Positions 24,928 to 33,609 of a stretch of 64,000 nucleotides of DNA are shown here, piece after piece. Position 1 is the stretch's first letter; every line of letters starts with the position of its first letter. Made by a program: the position numbers and the translations under genes. The notes beneath the pieces were generated by a model. It saw only the letters and a program-made list of their open reading frames with translations. It was not told where the DNA came from and ran no database searches. The DNA comes from Glaciibacter superstes DSM 21135 (GTDB taxonomy: Bacteria; Actinomycetota; Actinomycetes; Actinomycetales; Microbacteriaceae), in NCBI RefSeq assembly GCF_000421145.1, contig NZ_ATWH01000003.1:248001-312000 (forward strand), read 5' to 3'.

Positions 24928-25009
24928 CGAAATCGACGGAGATGTCCGAGAAACACGCCGTTACCGGGAATGGGGATGGCGTTCTCCGACGGAAGCTCCG
25001 TCGATTTCG
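24928..25009. repeat. Inverted repeat with CGACGGAG core, copy 1
   Basis: CGAAATCGACGGAG (24928-24941) and its exact complement (24996-25009) form a 14-bp stem. Pairing continues imperfectly into the 54-bp interior through GAGAA and CGCC segments. It lies between the divergently controlled siderophore operon and the catalase stop, so it may terminate katA transcripts. A second long inverted repeat sharing TCGACGGAGAT lies at 45784-45862. Confidence 0.6.
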
Positions 25010-25040
25010 CAAAGGCCGGGGAGGTCTGCCCAGGAAGGAG

Positions 25041-26552
25041 TTAGTCGGCGACGCCGACGTATTCCGCGGCCTCGTTGGCGCTTTCAGCACCGGATTCGAG
25101 GTTGCGACCCAAGGACGCGCCGAGCTCGGCGTCGACCTGGGTCCAGTACCAGATGGCACGCTCGCGCACCTCCGGCCGAGTCACTCCGCTGATGGCACCG
25201 GTGATCGTCTCAAGGAAACGTGCCTTTGCCGCGTCGTCGTAGACCTCGCGGTACAGCGTTCCGGCCTGGCCGAAGTCGCTGTCTTCAGAGCGGAGAGTCG
25301 CCGCGGAGCGAACCAGGTCGCCATCGGACTCCCAGCCGCCCTCTCCAGCAGCCGCAGCATCCGCCACCGGCCCACCAAGCGAGTTCGGCGCGTACACCGG
25401 CGTACTCGGCGCGTTGAAGCCGTGCCGGGCTGAGCCGTCTTGCGAGTAGTTGTTGACCGGAGCGATCGGCGCGTTGACCGGAATCTGATTGTAGTTCGCA
25501 CCGACCCGGTAGCGCTGGGCGTCGGGGTACGAGAAGATGCGCGCCATCAGCATCTTGTCTGGACTGGCGTCGATCCCCGGCACCAGGTTCGCTGGCGAGA
25601 ACGCCGCCTGTTCAATCTGCGCGAAAAAGTTCTCCGGGTTGCGGTCGAGAGTGTGCGTGCCGACCTTGATCAGCGGGTAGTCGGCGTGCGGCCACACCTT
25701 GGTCACGTCGAACGGGTTGAACCGGTAGGTCTTGCCGTCTTCGTACGGCATCACCTGCACGTGCACGTCCCAGGAGGGGAAGTCACCCGCCTCGATGGCC
25801 TCGAAGAGGTCGCGGCGATAGTAGTCGGCATCCGCACCGGCGATGAGCTCGGCCTCTGACCCGCTCATCTCGATGTTGCCCTGGTTGGAGGTGAAGTGGT
25901 ACTTGACCCAGAACCGCTCGCCCTCCGCGTTGATCCACTGGTAGGTGTGCGAGCCGAAGCCGGGCATCTCGCGCCAGGAGCGCGGCAGGCCGCGATCTCC
26001 CATCAGGTAGGTGACCTGGTGCGCCGACTCCGGCGAGAGGGTCCAGAAGTCCCACTGCATGTCTGCATCGCGCAGGCCTGAGCCCGGCAGGCGCTTCTGC
26101 GAGTGGATGAAGTCGGGGAACTTGATGCCGTCGCGGATGAAGAACACCGGAGTGTTGTTGCCGACGATGTCGTAGTTGCCCTCTGTCGTGTAGAACTTCA
26201 CCGAGAAGCCGCGCACGTCCCGCCAGGTGTCAGGCGAACCCTGCTCGCCTGCCACGCTGGAGAAACGCTGCAGGGTTTCGGTGGTGGTGCCCGGCTGGAA
26301 CACCGCGGCGCGGGTGTACCGGGAGACGTCTTCGGTCACCTCGAAGGTTCCGAATGCCCCGCCCCCCTTGGCGTGCACGATGCGCTCAGGAATGCGTTCG
26401 CGGTTGAACTGAGCGAGCTTCTCGACCAGGTAGCGGTCGTGAAGGGCGGTGGCGCCGTTCGCTCCCGCGGTGAGCGAGTGGGCGTCACTGCCGACAGGGG
26501 TGCCGGTCTGCGTTGTGGTGGGCTGCGGCGTGGTGGGCGTTGTCTCGGTCAT
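25041..26552 (-). CDS. katA: Catalase (monofunctional heme, small-subunit type)
   Basis: A 503-residue heme catalase that dismutates hydrogen peroxide in the cytosol; length fits the small-subunit clade. The distal histidine lies in [12 protein letters not shown] and the conserved core [12 protein letters not shown] follows. The distal asparagine is in [12 protein letters not shown], and the proximal tyrosine is in [18 protein letters not shown] 26552 has GAAGGAGC upstream; the frame extends to 26657 without support. The Fur-family gene lies 105 bp upstream in the same direction, the arrangement known for peroxide-responsive furA-katG or perR-kat pairs. Confidence 0.95.
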   Translation of the reverse strand: MTETTPTTPQPTTTQTGTPVGSDAHSLTAGANGATALHDRYLVEKLAQFNRERIPERIVHAKGGGAFGTFEVTEDVSRYTRAAVFQPGTTTETLQRFSSVAGEQGSPDTWRDVRGFSVKFYTTEGNYDIVGNNTPVFFIRDGIKFPDFIHSQKRLPGSGLRDADMQWDFWTLSPESAHQVTYLMGDRGLPRSWREMPGFGSHTYQWINAEGERFWVKYHFTSNQGNIEMSGSEAELIAGADADYYRRDLFEAIEAGDFPSWDVHVQVMPYEDGKTYRFNPFDVTKVWPHADYPLIKVGTHTLDRNPENFFAQIEQAAFSPANLVPGIDASPDKMLMARIFSYPDAQRYRVGANYNQIPVNAPIAPVNNYSQDGSARHGFNAPSTPVYAPNSLGGPVADAAAAGEGGWESDGDLVRSAATLRSEDSDFGQAGTLYREVYDDAAKARFLETITGAISGVTRPEVRERAIWYWTQVDAELGASLGRNLESGAESANEAAEYVGVAD

Positions 26553-26657
26553 CGTGCTCCTTCGATTGATTTTCGGTCGGCAACGGAAAAGGTGATGGCG
26601 CTCACCAAATGCAGTGAAGCGCGCGGCGTCGTTGCCGTAGTCGGGTGAAGGATGCAC

Positions 26658-27122
26658 TCAGGCGCGTTCGGCGCGCTGGCAACTCGCGCAGAGACCCCAG
26701 AAGGTGACCTCGGCAGACTGCGCGCTGAATCCGCCGGTATTCGAGGGGGTGAGGCAGGGCGCCTCCCCCACGACGCAGTCGACATCGCCGACAGCACCGC
26801 AGCCCGTGCACACAACGTGATGATGGTTGTCGCCTGTGCGCAGTTCGTAGCGGGCGGGGGAACCGGCCGGCTCGATCCGCCGCACCAGTCCGGCCGCTGT
26901 GAACGAGGTGAGCACGCCGTAGACCGCCTGCACGCTGGTTCCGGTGACGTCGCCGCGCACAGCGGTGAACAGCGCGTCGGCACCGGCGTGCGGTGCGGAC
27001 TCGAGCGCATGGAGCACAGCAAGACGAACGGCCGTCACCTTGAGACCGGCGGCGTGGATGCGGTCGGCGAGCGCTGCTGCGTCCGCACCCATCGCATCCG
27101 TCGTATCCGTCATCGTCTTCAT
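26658..27122 (-). CDS. Fur-family transcriptional regulator (PerR/FurA-like)
   Basis: A 154-residue Fur-fold metalloregulator with an N-terminal winged helix (about 12-90, containing VTAVRLAVLHALESAPHAGAD) and a C-terminal dimerisation/metal domain. HHHVVCTGCGAVGDVDC supplies the regulatory-site histidines and the first CxxC; CASCQ near the end gives the second CxxC of the structural zinc site. The adjacent catalase points to a peroxide sensor like PerR/FurA rather than an iron sensor, since iron boxes here fit DtxR/IdeR. An ATG nine bases later (27113) is also possible. AT-rich sequence (27143-27167) upstream may hold its operator. Confidence 0.9.
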   Translation of the reverse strand: MKTMTDTTDAMGADAAALADRIHAAGLKVTAVRLAVLHALESAPHAGADALFTAVRGDVTGTSVQAVYGVLTSFTAAGLVRRIEPAGSPARYELRTGDNHHHVVCTGCGAVGDVDCVVGEAPCLTPSNTGGFSAQSAEVTFWGLCASCQRAERA

Positions 27123-27168
27123 GCCCTCATGCTACCCGTTGTCTTGACCGATTCAAAACAACTAATCG

Positions 27169-27226
27169 CCGAACTGTGAGCTAAGCACCTTCCTCGCGCT
27201 TGGAAGGTGCTTAGCTCACGGTTCGG
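27169..27226. repeat. Long hairpin, family 2 copy 2
   Basis: Two 25-bp arms (27169-27193 and 27202-27226) pair with a single mismatch around an 8-base loop. The right arm contains GGAAGGTGCTTAGCTCACGG, identical to the hairpin at 3053-3114. It lies between the Fur gene start and the amidase stop, 14 bp past the amidase end, where it can also act as a strong terminator. Confidence 0.75.
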
Positions 27227-27241
27227 TAGGAGTTCTGTGGT

Positions 27242-28669
27242 TCAGACGCCAGGCGGCACCCGATCCTGCCAACGGATGCGACGCTCGAGTTGTGCTCCGA
27301 GCGCCAGCAGCGCTGCCTCGCCGCCCGGTCGCCCGATCAGCTGCACCCCCATCGGCACACCGTCGTCACCCTGGTACACCGGGAGCACGATCGCCGGCAG
27401 CCCGGCCACGTTGACCATCGACGTGAACGGCGTGTACTGCACCTGCTGCGCGAAGTTCCGTTCGCCATCGACCTTGTCGTACCAGCCGACGGGCCGTGGT
27501 GTGAGTGCCAGCGCCGGCGTCAGCACGGCGTCGAAGCGGGAGAGCTGGCGGATGAACGAGCGCTCGTACGTGGTCAGCGCCGTCAGTGCTTCGGCGAGTT
27601 GGCGCGCGGTCAACGCCCGTCCACGGTGCAGAAGCCATCGGGTGAGCGGCTCGAGCAGCTCCTCCTGCTCCGGCGTCTCGGCCGGGATACCTGCCGCTCC
27701 GGCCTGCCAGATCGTGCGGAACGCAGGAGCATAGGAGGGGTCAGGCGCGAGCGCCGTCTCTTCGAGCCCGTGCCCCATGGCTGCGAAGGCGTCGGTCGCG
27801 ATCGCGAGGGCCGCTCGTGCCTCAGGAGCGATGGTGATGTCATAGTCGTCATCCCAGGCCGACGTCGTCATCACTCCAAGCTGGAATCGGCCCTCGCCGC
27901 GCACGGCGTAGCCGAGCAGGGGCTCGTCATCTCCGGGCGCGCGCAGTGCGTAGTGGTGATCGGGGTGACCACCCCGCGGCGTGACCATCGCGTCAAGCAG
28001 CAGCGCGGCATCCGTCACCGTACGGGCGATCGGCCCGCCAACGGTGAGGCCACCGACCGTGCCGACGCCGGAGAACGCAGGGATCCTCCCCCGTGACGGT
28101 TTGAGGCCGACCAGACCACATGCCGCTGCAGGAATACGTATCGAGCCGCCGCCGTCGGAGCCGGGAGCAAACGGCAACAGGCGGGCAGCAACCGCCACCG
28201 CGGCTCCCCCGCTCGATCCGCCAGCACCGAGTTCGGTGTTCCACGGGTTCCGGGCAGGCGGGCCGGCGAGGCTCTCGGTATAGGACGGGAGGCCGAACTC
28301 CGGGGCGTTGGTGCGACCGAGGCTCACGCCCCCGGCCTCATCGAGCGCCTGCACCAGGTCGTCCGATTCCTCCGGCACGAAGCCGGCCATTAACCGGGAA
28401 CCGAACCCTGCCTGCACACCGGCCCTGAGGTGGAGATCTTTGTCTGCAAAAGGGAGTCCCCAGAGCGGGGCGGTTCGCGGCACCTGAGACTCAACCAGCC
28501 TCGCCCGCTCGAGCGCGGCATCCGCCGTCACGGTCACAAACGCGCCGAGACCAGCATTCAGTGACTCGATCCTGGCGAGGTAGTGCTCGGCCAGCGCAGA
28601 GGGAGTGACTTCGTCGCGCTGGAGCGCCTGCCAAAGTTCCAGGGCGGTCAACTCGTGCAGTTCTGCCAT
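27242..28669 (-). CDS. Amidase (amidase-signature family)
   Basis: A 475-residue amidase-signature hydrolase. The Ser-cisSer-Lys triad is visible: lysine in LPFADKDLH, the cis-serine in the GGSSGGAAVA block and the nucleophile in DGGGSIRIPAAACG. Length matches the family. Members hydrolyse a wide range of amides, and there is no gatB or gatC partner nearby, so it is not the aminoacyl-tRNA amidotransferase subunit. A second, divergent amidase lies at 62454-63866. It is transcribed alone and divergent from a membrane-protein gene, sharing a 31-bp gap. Confidence 0.9.
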   Translation of the reverse strand: MAELHELTALELWQALQRDEVTPSALAEHYLARIESLNAGLGAFVTVTADAALERARLVESQVPRTAPLWGLPFADKDLHLRAGVQAGFGSRLMAGFVPEESDDLVQALDEAGGVSLGRTNAPEFGLPSYTESLAGPPARNPWNTELGAGGSSGGAAVAVAARLLPFAPGSDGGGSIRIPAAACGLVGLKPSRGRIPAFSGVGTVGGLTVGGPIARTVTDAALLLDAMVTPRGGHPDHHYALRAPGDDEPLLGYAVRGEGRFQLGVMTTSAWDDDYDITIAPEARAALAIATDAFAAMGHGLEETALAPDPSYAPAFRTIWQAGAAGIPAETPEQEELLEPLTRWLLHRGRALTARQLAEALTALTTYERSFIRQLSRFDAVLTPALALTPRPVGWYDKVDGERNFAQQVQYTPFTSMVNVAGLPAIVLPVYQGDDGVPMGVQLIGRPGGEAALLALGAQLERRIRWQDRVPPGV

Positions 28670-28700
28670 TGTTCGAGCCTAGCCTCGCTACAGTTGTGCC

Positions 28701-29462
28701 ATGTCGGATGCGCGCGTGCCGGGAGAACAGGACGATAGCGGCCTGCCCGCCACTGTGCTTGCCGGCGGCGACACCATCCCCGCTGGCGCCTCCTCTGCTG
28801 CGAATCGACAGCGCCGTTCGCTCGAATCGCGCCTTCCGGCCTGGCTGGTGCGGCATCCGCTCATCGTCGGCTGGTGCTGGATCGCCGTCTGGCTGGGATT
28901 CATGGCTCTGAGCGACTCTCTCGGCTGGGCAGACTGGACCTGGTACGCCTTCGTCGCCATTTCGGCCCTGCCGACACTGATCGCTTCGCTCTGGGTGCTG
29001 CACGCAACGCCCAGAGCGCTTCTGAAACCGAGCACCGACACAGTGCTCAGTCATTTTTTCGTACGGTTTCTCACATTGATCTTCGCCTTCCTGCTCTGGG
29101 GTGTTTCGGTCGTGGCGAGCGCCTCCATCTCCTCCACCATCCAGGCGGCGATCGGCGCAAACGAGCGGGAGGTGACCGCTCTCGGCTTGAACCTGCTCCT
29201 GGTCGCGATTCCCGCCGTCATCGTGCTGATGTGGATGGCCCTGATCGTGCGCTGCGCCTGGTTCCTCCGGCGACTCCGCGGCTGGCGGCAGACCCCGCTG
29301 AAGTCGAAGGTGCCGAAGAAGTTCCTGCGGTCGCGACCCCGGCTGCGCGCGGTCGTCATCGGGCTGGCACACCCTGGCCTGCTCCTGGTCGGCGGACTTG
29401 GGGCCTCACTGCTGGCGCTGTTCCTCGATGCCGCAGAGACGACGCTGAACGTCTATCTCTGA
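28701..29462 (+). CDS. Uncharacterised membrane protein (about four helices)
   Basis: A 253-residue protein that I do not recognise. A polar N-terminal tail of about 45 residues is followed by four hydrophobic segments: IVGWCWIAVWLGFMAL; WTWYAFVAISALPTLIASLWVL; FLTLIFAFLLWGVSVVASA; and LNLLLVAIPAVIVLMWMALIV. A basic loop (RRLRGWRQTPLKSKVPKKF) precedes a final hydrophobic stretch, so the C-terminus may re-enter the membrane. The start lies 31 bp from the divergent amidase. No catalytic motif is visible. Confidence 0.7.
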   Translation: MSDARVPGEQDDSGLPATVLAGGDTIPAGASSAANRQRRSLESRLPAWLVRHPLIVGWCWIAVWLGFMALSDSLGWADWTWYAFVAISALPTLIASLWVLHATPRALLKPSTDTVLSHFFVRFLTLIFAFLLWGVSVVASASISSTIQAAIGANEREVTALGLNLLLVAIPAVIVLMWMALIVRCAWFLRRLRGWRQTPLKSKVPKKFLRSRPRLRAVVIGLAHPGLLLVGGLGASLLALFLDAAETTLNVYL

Positions 29463-29552
29463 CGGTCACACCAACACTGCCCGACCACGACCACGACCAC
29501 GACCACCGGGGACAGCTGCAGGATGCCGGGTGGGGAGGGTTAGCCTGATCCA

Positions 29553-30380
29553 ATGGTTTCCGCAGAGTTCAACCCGATGGGCACGACGGCGCTGGTCACC
29601 GGCGCTTCGAGCGGCTTCGGTGTCGGTTACGCCCACGCGCTGGCCGAACGCGGCGCAGACCTCGTTCTGGTCGCCAGGCGGCAGGAACGCCTCGAGGCCC
29701 TCGCTGTCGAACTGGCCGAGACCTATGGCACCGTGTCGACGGTGATCCCGCTCGATTTGTCGAGAACGGATGCCGTGGCAGAGCTGGTCGCTGACCTGCG
29801 ATCCAGAGAGATCACGGTCGGCACCCTCGTCAACAACGCCGGCTTCGCCACCTACGGCACGTTCGTCGACCTCGATCCGGCTCGCGAACTCGAAGAGGTC
29901 GACGTGAATGTGCGCGCGCTGACCGCACTCACGCACGCGCTGCTTCCTGGCCTGCTGACGACGGCGTTGAAGCATCCGCACGGCGCAGCACTCGTGAACT
30001 TGGCAAGCACCGCGGCATTCCAGCCGGTGCCTCACATGGCGGTGTACGGCGCGAGCAAGGCCTACGTGCTGAGCTTTACAGAGGCGCTCTGGTACGAGAC
30101 GCGAGGCACCGGACTCAAGGTGACCGCCATCTGCCCTGGACCGGCACGCACCGAGTTCACCGAGGTCGCCGGCAACGACGAGCTCTCGTTCTACCGGCGC
30201 CAGTTGTCAGTCGACGATGTCATGCACACGACCTTCGCCGCACTCGACCGCGCGTCCGTCCCCCCGCACGCGGTCAGCGGCACGCAGAATGCGGTGCTCG
30301 CCAGGCTCTCGACGCTCTCCCCGCGCCGCGCAGTGCTGAACACCATCGGGCGCCTCTCCGCACCCGGTCGCCGCCGCTGA
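29553..30380 (+). CDS. Short-chain dehydrogenase/reductase (SDR)
   Basis: A 275-residue SDR with cofactor motif TGASSGFGVGYA (about 12-23) followed by LVARRQERL, which suggests NADPH. It has the structural motif NNAGF, a catalytic serine in LVNLASTAA, and YxxxK in VYGASKAYV. The SSGFG variant and the ARRQERLEAL strand are typical of the broad subgroup annotated as SDR of unknown substrate (DltE/YqjQ-like). No partner gene lies in the same direction. Confidence 0.9.
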   Translation: MVSAEFNPMGTTALVTGASSGFGVGYAHALAERGADLVLVARRQERLEALAVELAETYGTVSTVIPLDLSRTDAVAELVADLRSREITVGTLVNNAGFATYGTFVDLDPARELEEVDVNVRALTALTHALLPGLLTTALKHPHGAALVNLASTAAFQPVPHMAVYGASKAYVLSFTEALWYETRGTGLKVTAICPGPARTEFTEVAGNDELSFYRRQLSVDDVMHTTFAALDRASVPPHAVSGTQNAVLARLSTLSPRRAVLNTIGRLSAPGRRR

Positions 30381-30457
30381 GCCCGCTGAGCCCGCGCCGC
30401 TGAGCCCGTGAAGCCCGCGCCGCGAAGCCCCCTGAGCTCCCACCCGGCAGTCACTGT

Positions 30458-30511
30458 GACCTTTCCGGTCGAGAGCGCCCGTTCCGCCGGTCACTCTCGA
30501 CCGGAAAGGTC
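30458..30511. repeat. 18-bp perfect inverted repeat between convergent genes
   Basis: GACCTTTCCGGTCGAGAG (30458-30475) and its exact complement (30494-30511) flank an 18-bp loop. The hairpin lies between the ends of the plus-strand SDR and the minus-strand acetyltransferase, a position that suits a bidirectional terminator, but there is no uridine run. Just before it, the 30376-30430 region has slippage-like repeats of GCTGAGCCCG. Confidence 0.65.
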
Positions 30512-30531
30512 CCTCTCAGCGTGAAGCGGCC

Positions 30532-31110
30532 CTACTTGAGGCTCTTCTGCATGAGCACGGTGCCGAGCCAGCGCTCGAACTTGAAGCCGACTCTTCCCAT
30601 GCGCCCGATCTCCACGAAGCCGAACTCTTCATGCAGCCGGATGGAGGCATCCGCTCCCTGGTCGGCGATGACGGCGATGATCTCCTTCAGGCCGGCAGCC
30701 GTCGATCGGTTGATGAGTTCAGCAAGCATGGCCCGGCCGAGTCCCTTGCCGGTCGAGGCTGCACCGAGGTAAATCGAGTTCTCGACGGTGAAACGGTAGG
30801 CCTTCTTCTGCTTCCACGGCGACACCAGCGCGTAGCCGAGAATCTGACCCGTCGGCGACTGGGCAACGAAAAAGGGCATGCCGAGCTTCGTCAGGTAAGC
30901 GAACTTGTCCTTCCAGTCGGCGAGGGACATCGCGTCTTCGTCGAAGGTGACCGTGCTGTTGGCCACGTAATGGTTGTAGATCTCGCGCACGTACGGGAGG
31001 TCGGCCGCTGTCGCATCCCTGAGCGCGTATTCGAACGGTGCCTCCGGCTCTGACGCCGGCCTCAGGTGCCGCGGCAGCCGGCGCCGCGGCTGGTATTCCT
31101 CTTCGAGCAA
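30532..31110 (-). CDS. GNAT acetyltransferase, phosphinothricin/methionine-sulfoximine acetyltransferase-like
   Basis: A 192-residue GNAT protein. The segment ATAADLPYVREIYNHYV with STVTFDE is characteristic of the PAT/MddA subgroup that acetylates phosphinothricin, methionine sulfoximine or similar amino acids. ENSIYLGAASTGKGLGRAML forms the acetyl-CoA loop, and LHEEFGFVEIGRMGRVGFKFERW closes the fold. A TTG start at 31110 with GGGAG upstream is favoured; the ATG inside is too far in. The subgroup is often promiscuous, so acetylation of a specific toxin is not claimed. Confidence 0.87.
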   Translation of the reverse strand: MLEEEYQPRRRLPRHLRPASEPEAPFEYALRDATAADLPYVREIYNHYVANSTVTFDEDAMSLADWKDKFAYLTKLGMPFFVAQSPTGQILGYALVSPWKQKKAYRFTVENSIYLGAASTGKGLGRAMLAELINRSTAAGLKEIIAVIADQGADASIRLHEEFGFVEIGRMGRVGFKFERWLGTVLMQKSLK

Positions 31111-31135
31111 CGCGCGCTCCCTTCCAGGCTCAAGA

Positions 31136-31183
31136 TTACTGGAGTGCCCGGTTACTGGAGTGCCCAGTTACTGGAGTGCCCAG
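31136..31183. repeat. Three tandem 16-bp repeats with adjoining inverted segment
   Basis: TTACTGGAGTGCCCRG occurs three times head to tail (31136, 31152, 31168). The following bases contain CTCCAG and CACTCCAG, inverted to the CTGGAG of the units, so several alternative hairpins can form. It lies in the 89-bp gap between the ung stop and the acetyltransferase start, where it could work as a terminator. The copy number is likely variable between strains. Confidence 0.75.
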
Positions 31184-31199
31184 TTGCTCCAGCGGCCGG

Positions 31200-31886
31200 T
31201 CACTCCAGCGACCAGTCCACGGGTGCTGCTCCGGCGGCCGCCAGAAGCTCATTCGCCCGACTGAACGGTCTCGACCCGAAGAAGCCGCGACGGGCGGACA
31301 GCGGCCTCGGATGCGCGGATTCGATGATCGGCGTCTCGCCGAGCAGGGGGCGAAGGCCGGCGGCATCCCGCCCCCACAGAATTGCGACCAGCGGCTGCTG
31401 GCGGGCGACCAGCACCCGAATGGCGTGCTCTGTGACACGCTCCCAGCCACGCCGACGGTGCGAACCGGTCTCACCGGCGCGCACGGTCAGTACGCGATTG
31501 AGCAGCATGATGCCGTGCTCCGCCCACGGGGTGAGGTCGCCATGGGCAGGCGGGGCCACCGCGAGGTCGGCGTTCAGTTCCGTGTAGATGTTGGCGAGGC
31601 TGCGCGGAATCGGCCGAACATCGCGGTTTACAGCGAACGACAGGCCGATCGAATGACCGGGTGTCGGATACGGATCCTGCCCGACGATGAGCACACGCAC
31701 GTCGGCGAGCGGGTAACGGAACGCCCGCAGCACGTTCTCGCCTGCCGGCAGATACGGGCGACCAGCTGCGGTCTCCGCACGCAGAAATTCGGCAAGTGAA
31801 CGGATGTCGCCTGCCACCGGTTGCAGCGCCGCCGCCCATCCGGGGTCGAGGTCTCCGATCTCGGAGAGTTCCCCGATCTCAGGCAC
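31200..31886 (-). CDS. ung: Uracil-DNA glycosylase (family 1)
   Basis: A 228-residue enzyme (from GTG 31886; a longer start at 31913 is possible) that excises uracil from DNA in base-excision repair. The water-activating aspartate lies in [16 protein letters not shown]. The uracil-binding asparagine region is [12 protein letters not shown], and the minor-groove insertion loop is [18 protein letters not shown], where the usual HPSPLSA reads HPRPLSA. The GTG overlaps the stop of the S51-like gene upstream, so the genes are translationally coupled. This is the only DNA-repair gene seen in the window. Confidence 0.92.
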   Translation of the reverse strand: MPEIGELSEIGDLDPGWAAALQPVAGDIRSLAEFLRAETAAGRPYLPAGENVLRAFRYPLADVRVLIVGQDPYPTPGHSIGLSFAVNRDVRPIPRSLANIYTELNADLAVAPPAHGDLTPWAEHGIMLLNRVLTVRAGETGSHRRRGWERVTEHAIRVLVARQQPLVAILWGRDAAGLRPLLGETPIIESAHPRPLSARRGFFGSRPFSRANELLAAAGAAPVDWSLE

Positions 31887-32598
31887 CGAACGTCCCGACG
31901 AGCACACCGCCATCTGCCTGGCTCACTCGCCAGACGCTGCCGGCGCCGGCGACCGAAAGCGCGCCTTCGCCAACCGACAGAACGGTGTTCTCGTCGATGG
32001 CGAGTCCGCCATCCACCAGGCCGGCCTCGGTCGCCGCGATCAGTCGGGAGAGGTTTCCCCACTGCGCCGCGTGCACGTCAACGGTGACGTCGACGAGCCC
32101 GATTCCCTGCTCGATCGTGACTTCATCCAGATCCTCAGAGCCAGCCTCAGGGCTCACCTCGACCCCGCCGATGCGCCAGCCGCCGATCATCGCTCGTTCG
32201 GCGGCTATCATGGCGCCCGCCGAGAATCCGAGATACGGCGCGCCCCCGGCCACCTGCCTGCGGATCTCACCCGCGATCGGCGAGACCGCGCGCAGGTATG
32301 CCGGGGTTAGTCCGCCCCCGACAACGATGCCATCGACATCCGCCACGGCAGGCAGTTCGAGCTCGCCGCCGTGCGCCAACGCGGTGATGACGGGTTCGAA
32401 CTCTCCGCTGGCGGCGAGAGTGGAGACGAGCTTGGCGGCGTGGTCGTGACCGTCGCCATCCCGCACCGCGATGACGGCGATGCGAGGTTCAGAGCGACCC
32501 GATGCCGCGGCGCGAGCCGCCGCTTCAGCCAGGAACGGACCGAACACGGCCGCATCGTTCTCTGCGTTCCAGCCGCCGCCTACCAGGTGCACACTCAT
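31879..32598 (-). CDS. Peptidase S51-like / type 1 glutamine-amidotransferase-fold protein
   Basis: A 239-residue protein of the dipeptidase E/cyanophycinase-like group. The nucleophile elbow GFSAGAMIA contains the serine, [12 protein letters not shown] is a typical strand-turn, and the C-terminal [10 protein letters not shown] gives the acidic/Thr region seen in cyanophycinase-like proteins. It likely cleaves an aspartyl peptide or a related isopeptide in the cytosol. It overlaps the methyltransferase-like gene upstream by four bases and ung downstream by eight, so the three form a tight minus-strand operon. No cyanophycin synthetase lies nearby. Confidence 0.83.
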   Translation of the reverse strand: MSVHLVGGGWNAENDAAVFGPFLAEAAARAAASGRSEPRIAVIAVRDGDGHDHAAKLVSTLAASGEFEPVITALAHGGELELPAVADVDGIVVGGGLTPAYLRAVSPIAGEIRRQVAGGAPYLGFSAGAMIAAERAMIGGWRIGGVEVSPEAGSEDLDEVTIEQGIGLVDVTVDVHAAQWGNLSRLIAATEAGLVDGGLAIDENTVLSVGEGALSVAGAGSVWRVSQADGGVLVGTFGA

Positions 32599-33542
32599 GC
32601 TTCGAGCCTAGGTGACCAGTTGGACCGTCCGTACCTGGGAATCCAACAACGCACCGTGTTGCGGTAGTGACGAAAGTCGTCGCCGAATCGCTCCTCAAGG
32701 TCAGATTCCTCGAGGGGCCTGACCGCGTAGTTCCACAGCAGCGAGCCCGCGACTGAATAGGCGATGACAAGCCACGACTGCAGCATGAGACCGACCGCGA
32801 CGCCTTGGACGATGCCTGCGACCGCCATCGGGTTTCGGATCCAGCGATACGGACCTGCGACGACGAGGCGGCCCGGCATCGCCGACGGCAGCGGCGTGCC
32901 ATCACCCAGCGTCGACATCACGACCGCTGACCAGATGCCGAGTGCACTGGCGAGTGCGAGGATGGCGACGCCGACACCGGCCGTGAACGGAGGCAAGGGA
33001 ACCGCCACCTCCCAGCGCCGTTCAAGAACGGCGATGACAAGCGGAATAACGGCCAGGAAGAATCCCCAGAAGACGACGATTTGCGCGAACGTCGAAACCA
33101 CGTTTGTTGCAGCGGACTGGCGCATGACGGCGGGGCGGAATGCGAACGGACCGTGAATGATCCATCGAGTCGGAACGCGTCCGAGCACGATGCCGCACAA
33201 CGCGATCAGCGAGCCCGCGACGGCCGCACCCATGATGAGTACGCCCCAGCCAGCTTCGGTCGTGACCGTGGCGTACACGCCGAGTGCGATGGCGACGAAG
33301 CCCGTCCAGACGCCGCTCACGACCGCGGCGGCTCTCACACCGAATGCCGCCACGGCCGAACCGACGACGAACAAGGGAATGTCGAAGATGGCGACTGCCA
33401 CCGGGTCGAGACCACCGAGGGTCGCCTCGCGCACCACCGGAAATGCGAACACAGCGATCCACCACCCGAATCCGGCAATCGCCTGCATGGCGAAATAGGC
33501 TCGGCCCCAGACGTCCGGCGCCACCGACCGAGCCCGAAGCAT
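32595..33542 (-). CDS. Membrane protein with C-terminal isoprenylcysteine/phospholipid methyltransferase-like domain
   Basis: A 315-residue polytopic membrane protein. Several hydrophobic helices are followed by a C-terminal segment with GPYRWIRNPMAVAGIVQGVA and EESDLEERFGDDFRHYRNTV, the SAM-binding signature of the phospholipid/isoprenylcysteine methyltransferase (ICMT/PEMT) family. The start ATG 33542 has AGGGATTACAG upstream; the reading frame continues upstream through the neighbouring gene, but that part is noise. The substrate is unknown. It overlaps the peptidase-like gene by four bases. Confidence 0.85.
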   Translation of the reverse strand: MLRARSVAPDVWGRAYFAMQAIAGFGWWIAVFAFPVVREATLGGLDPVAVAIFDIPLFVVGSAVAAFGVRAAAVVSGVWTGFVAIALGVYATVTTEAGWGVLIMGAAVAGSLIALCGIVLGRVPTRWIIHGPFAFRPAVMRQSAATNVVSTFAQIVVFWGFFLAVIPLVIAVLERRWEVAVPLPPFTAGVGVAILALASALGIWSAVVMSTLGDGTPLPSAMPGRLVVAGPYRWIRNPMAVAGIVQGVAVGLMLQSWLVIAYSVAGSLLWNYAVRPLEESDLEERFGDDFRHYRNTVRCWIPRYGRSNWSPRLEA

Positions 33543-33609
33543 CTGTAATCCCTGTCGGCTTGTCAATGAGGTCTTCGAATAATCATTCTCGACTCCCGCG
33601 CTGGTGGGC

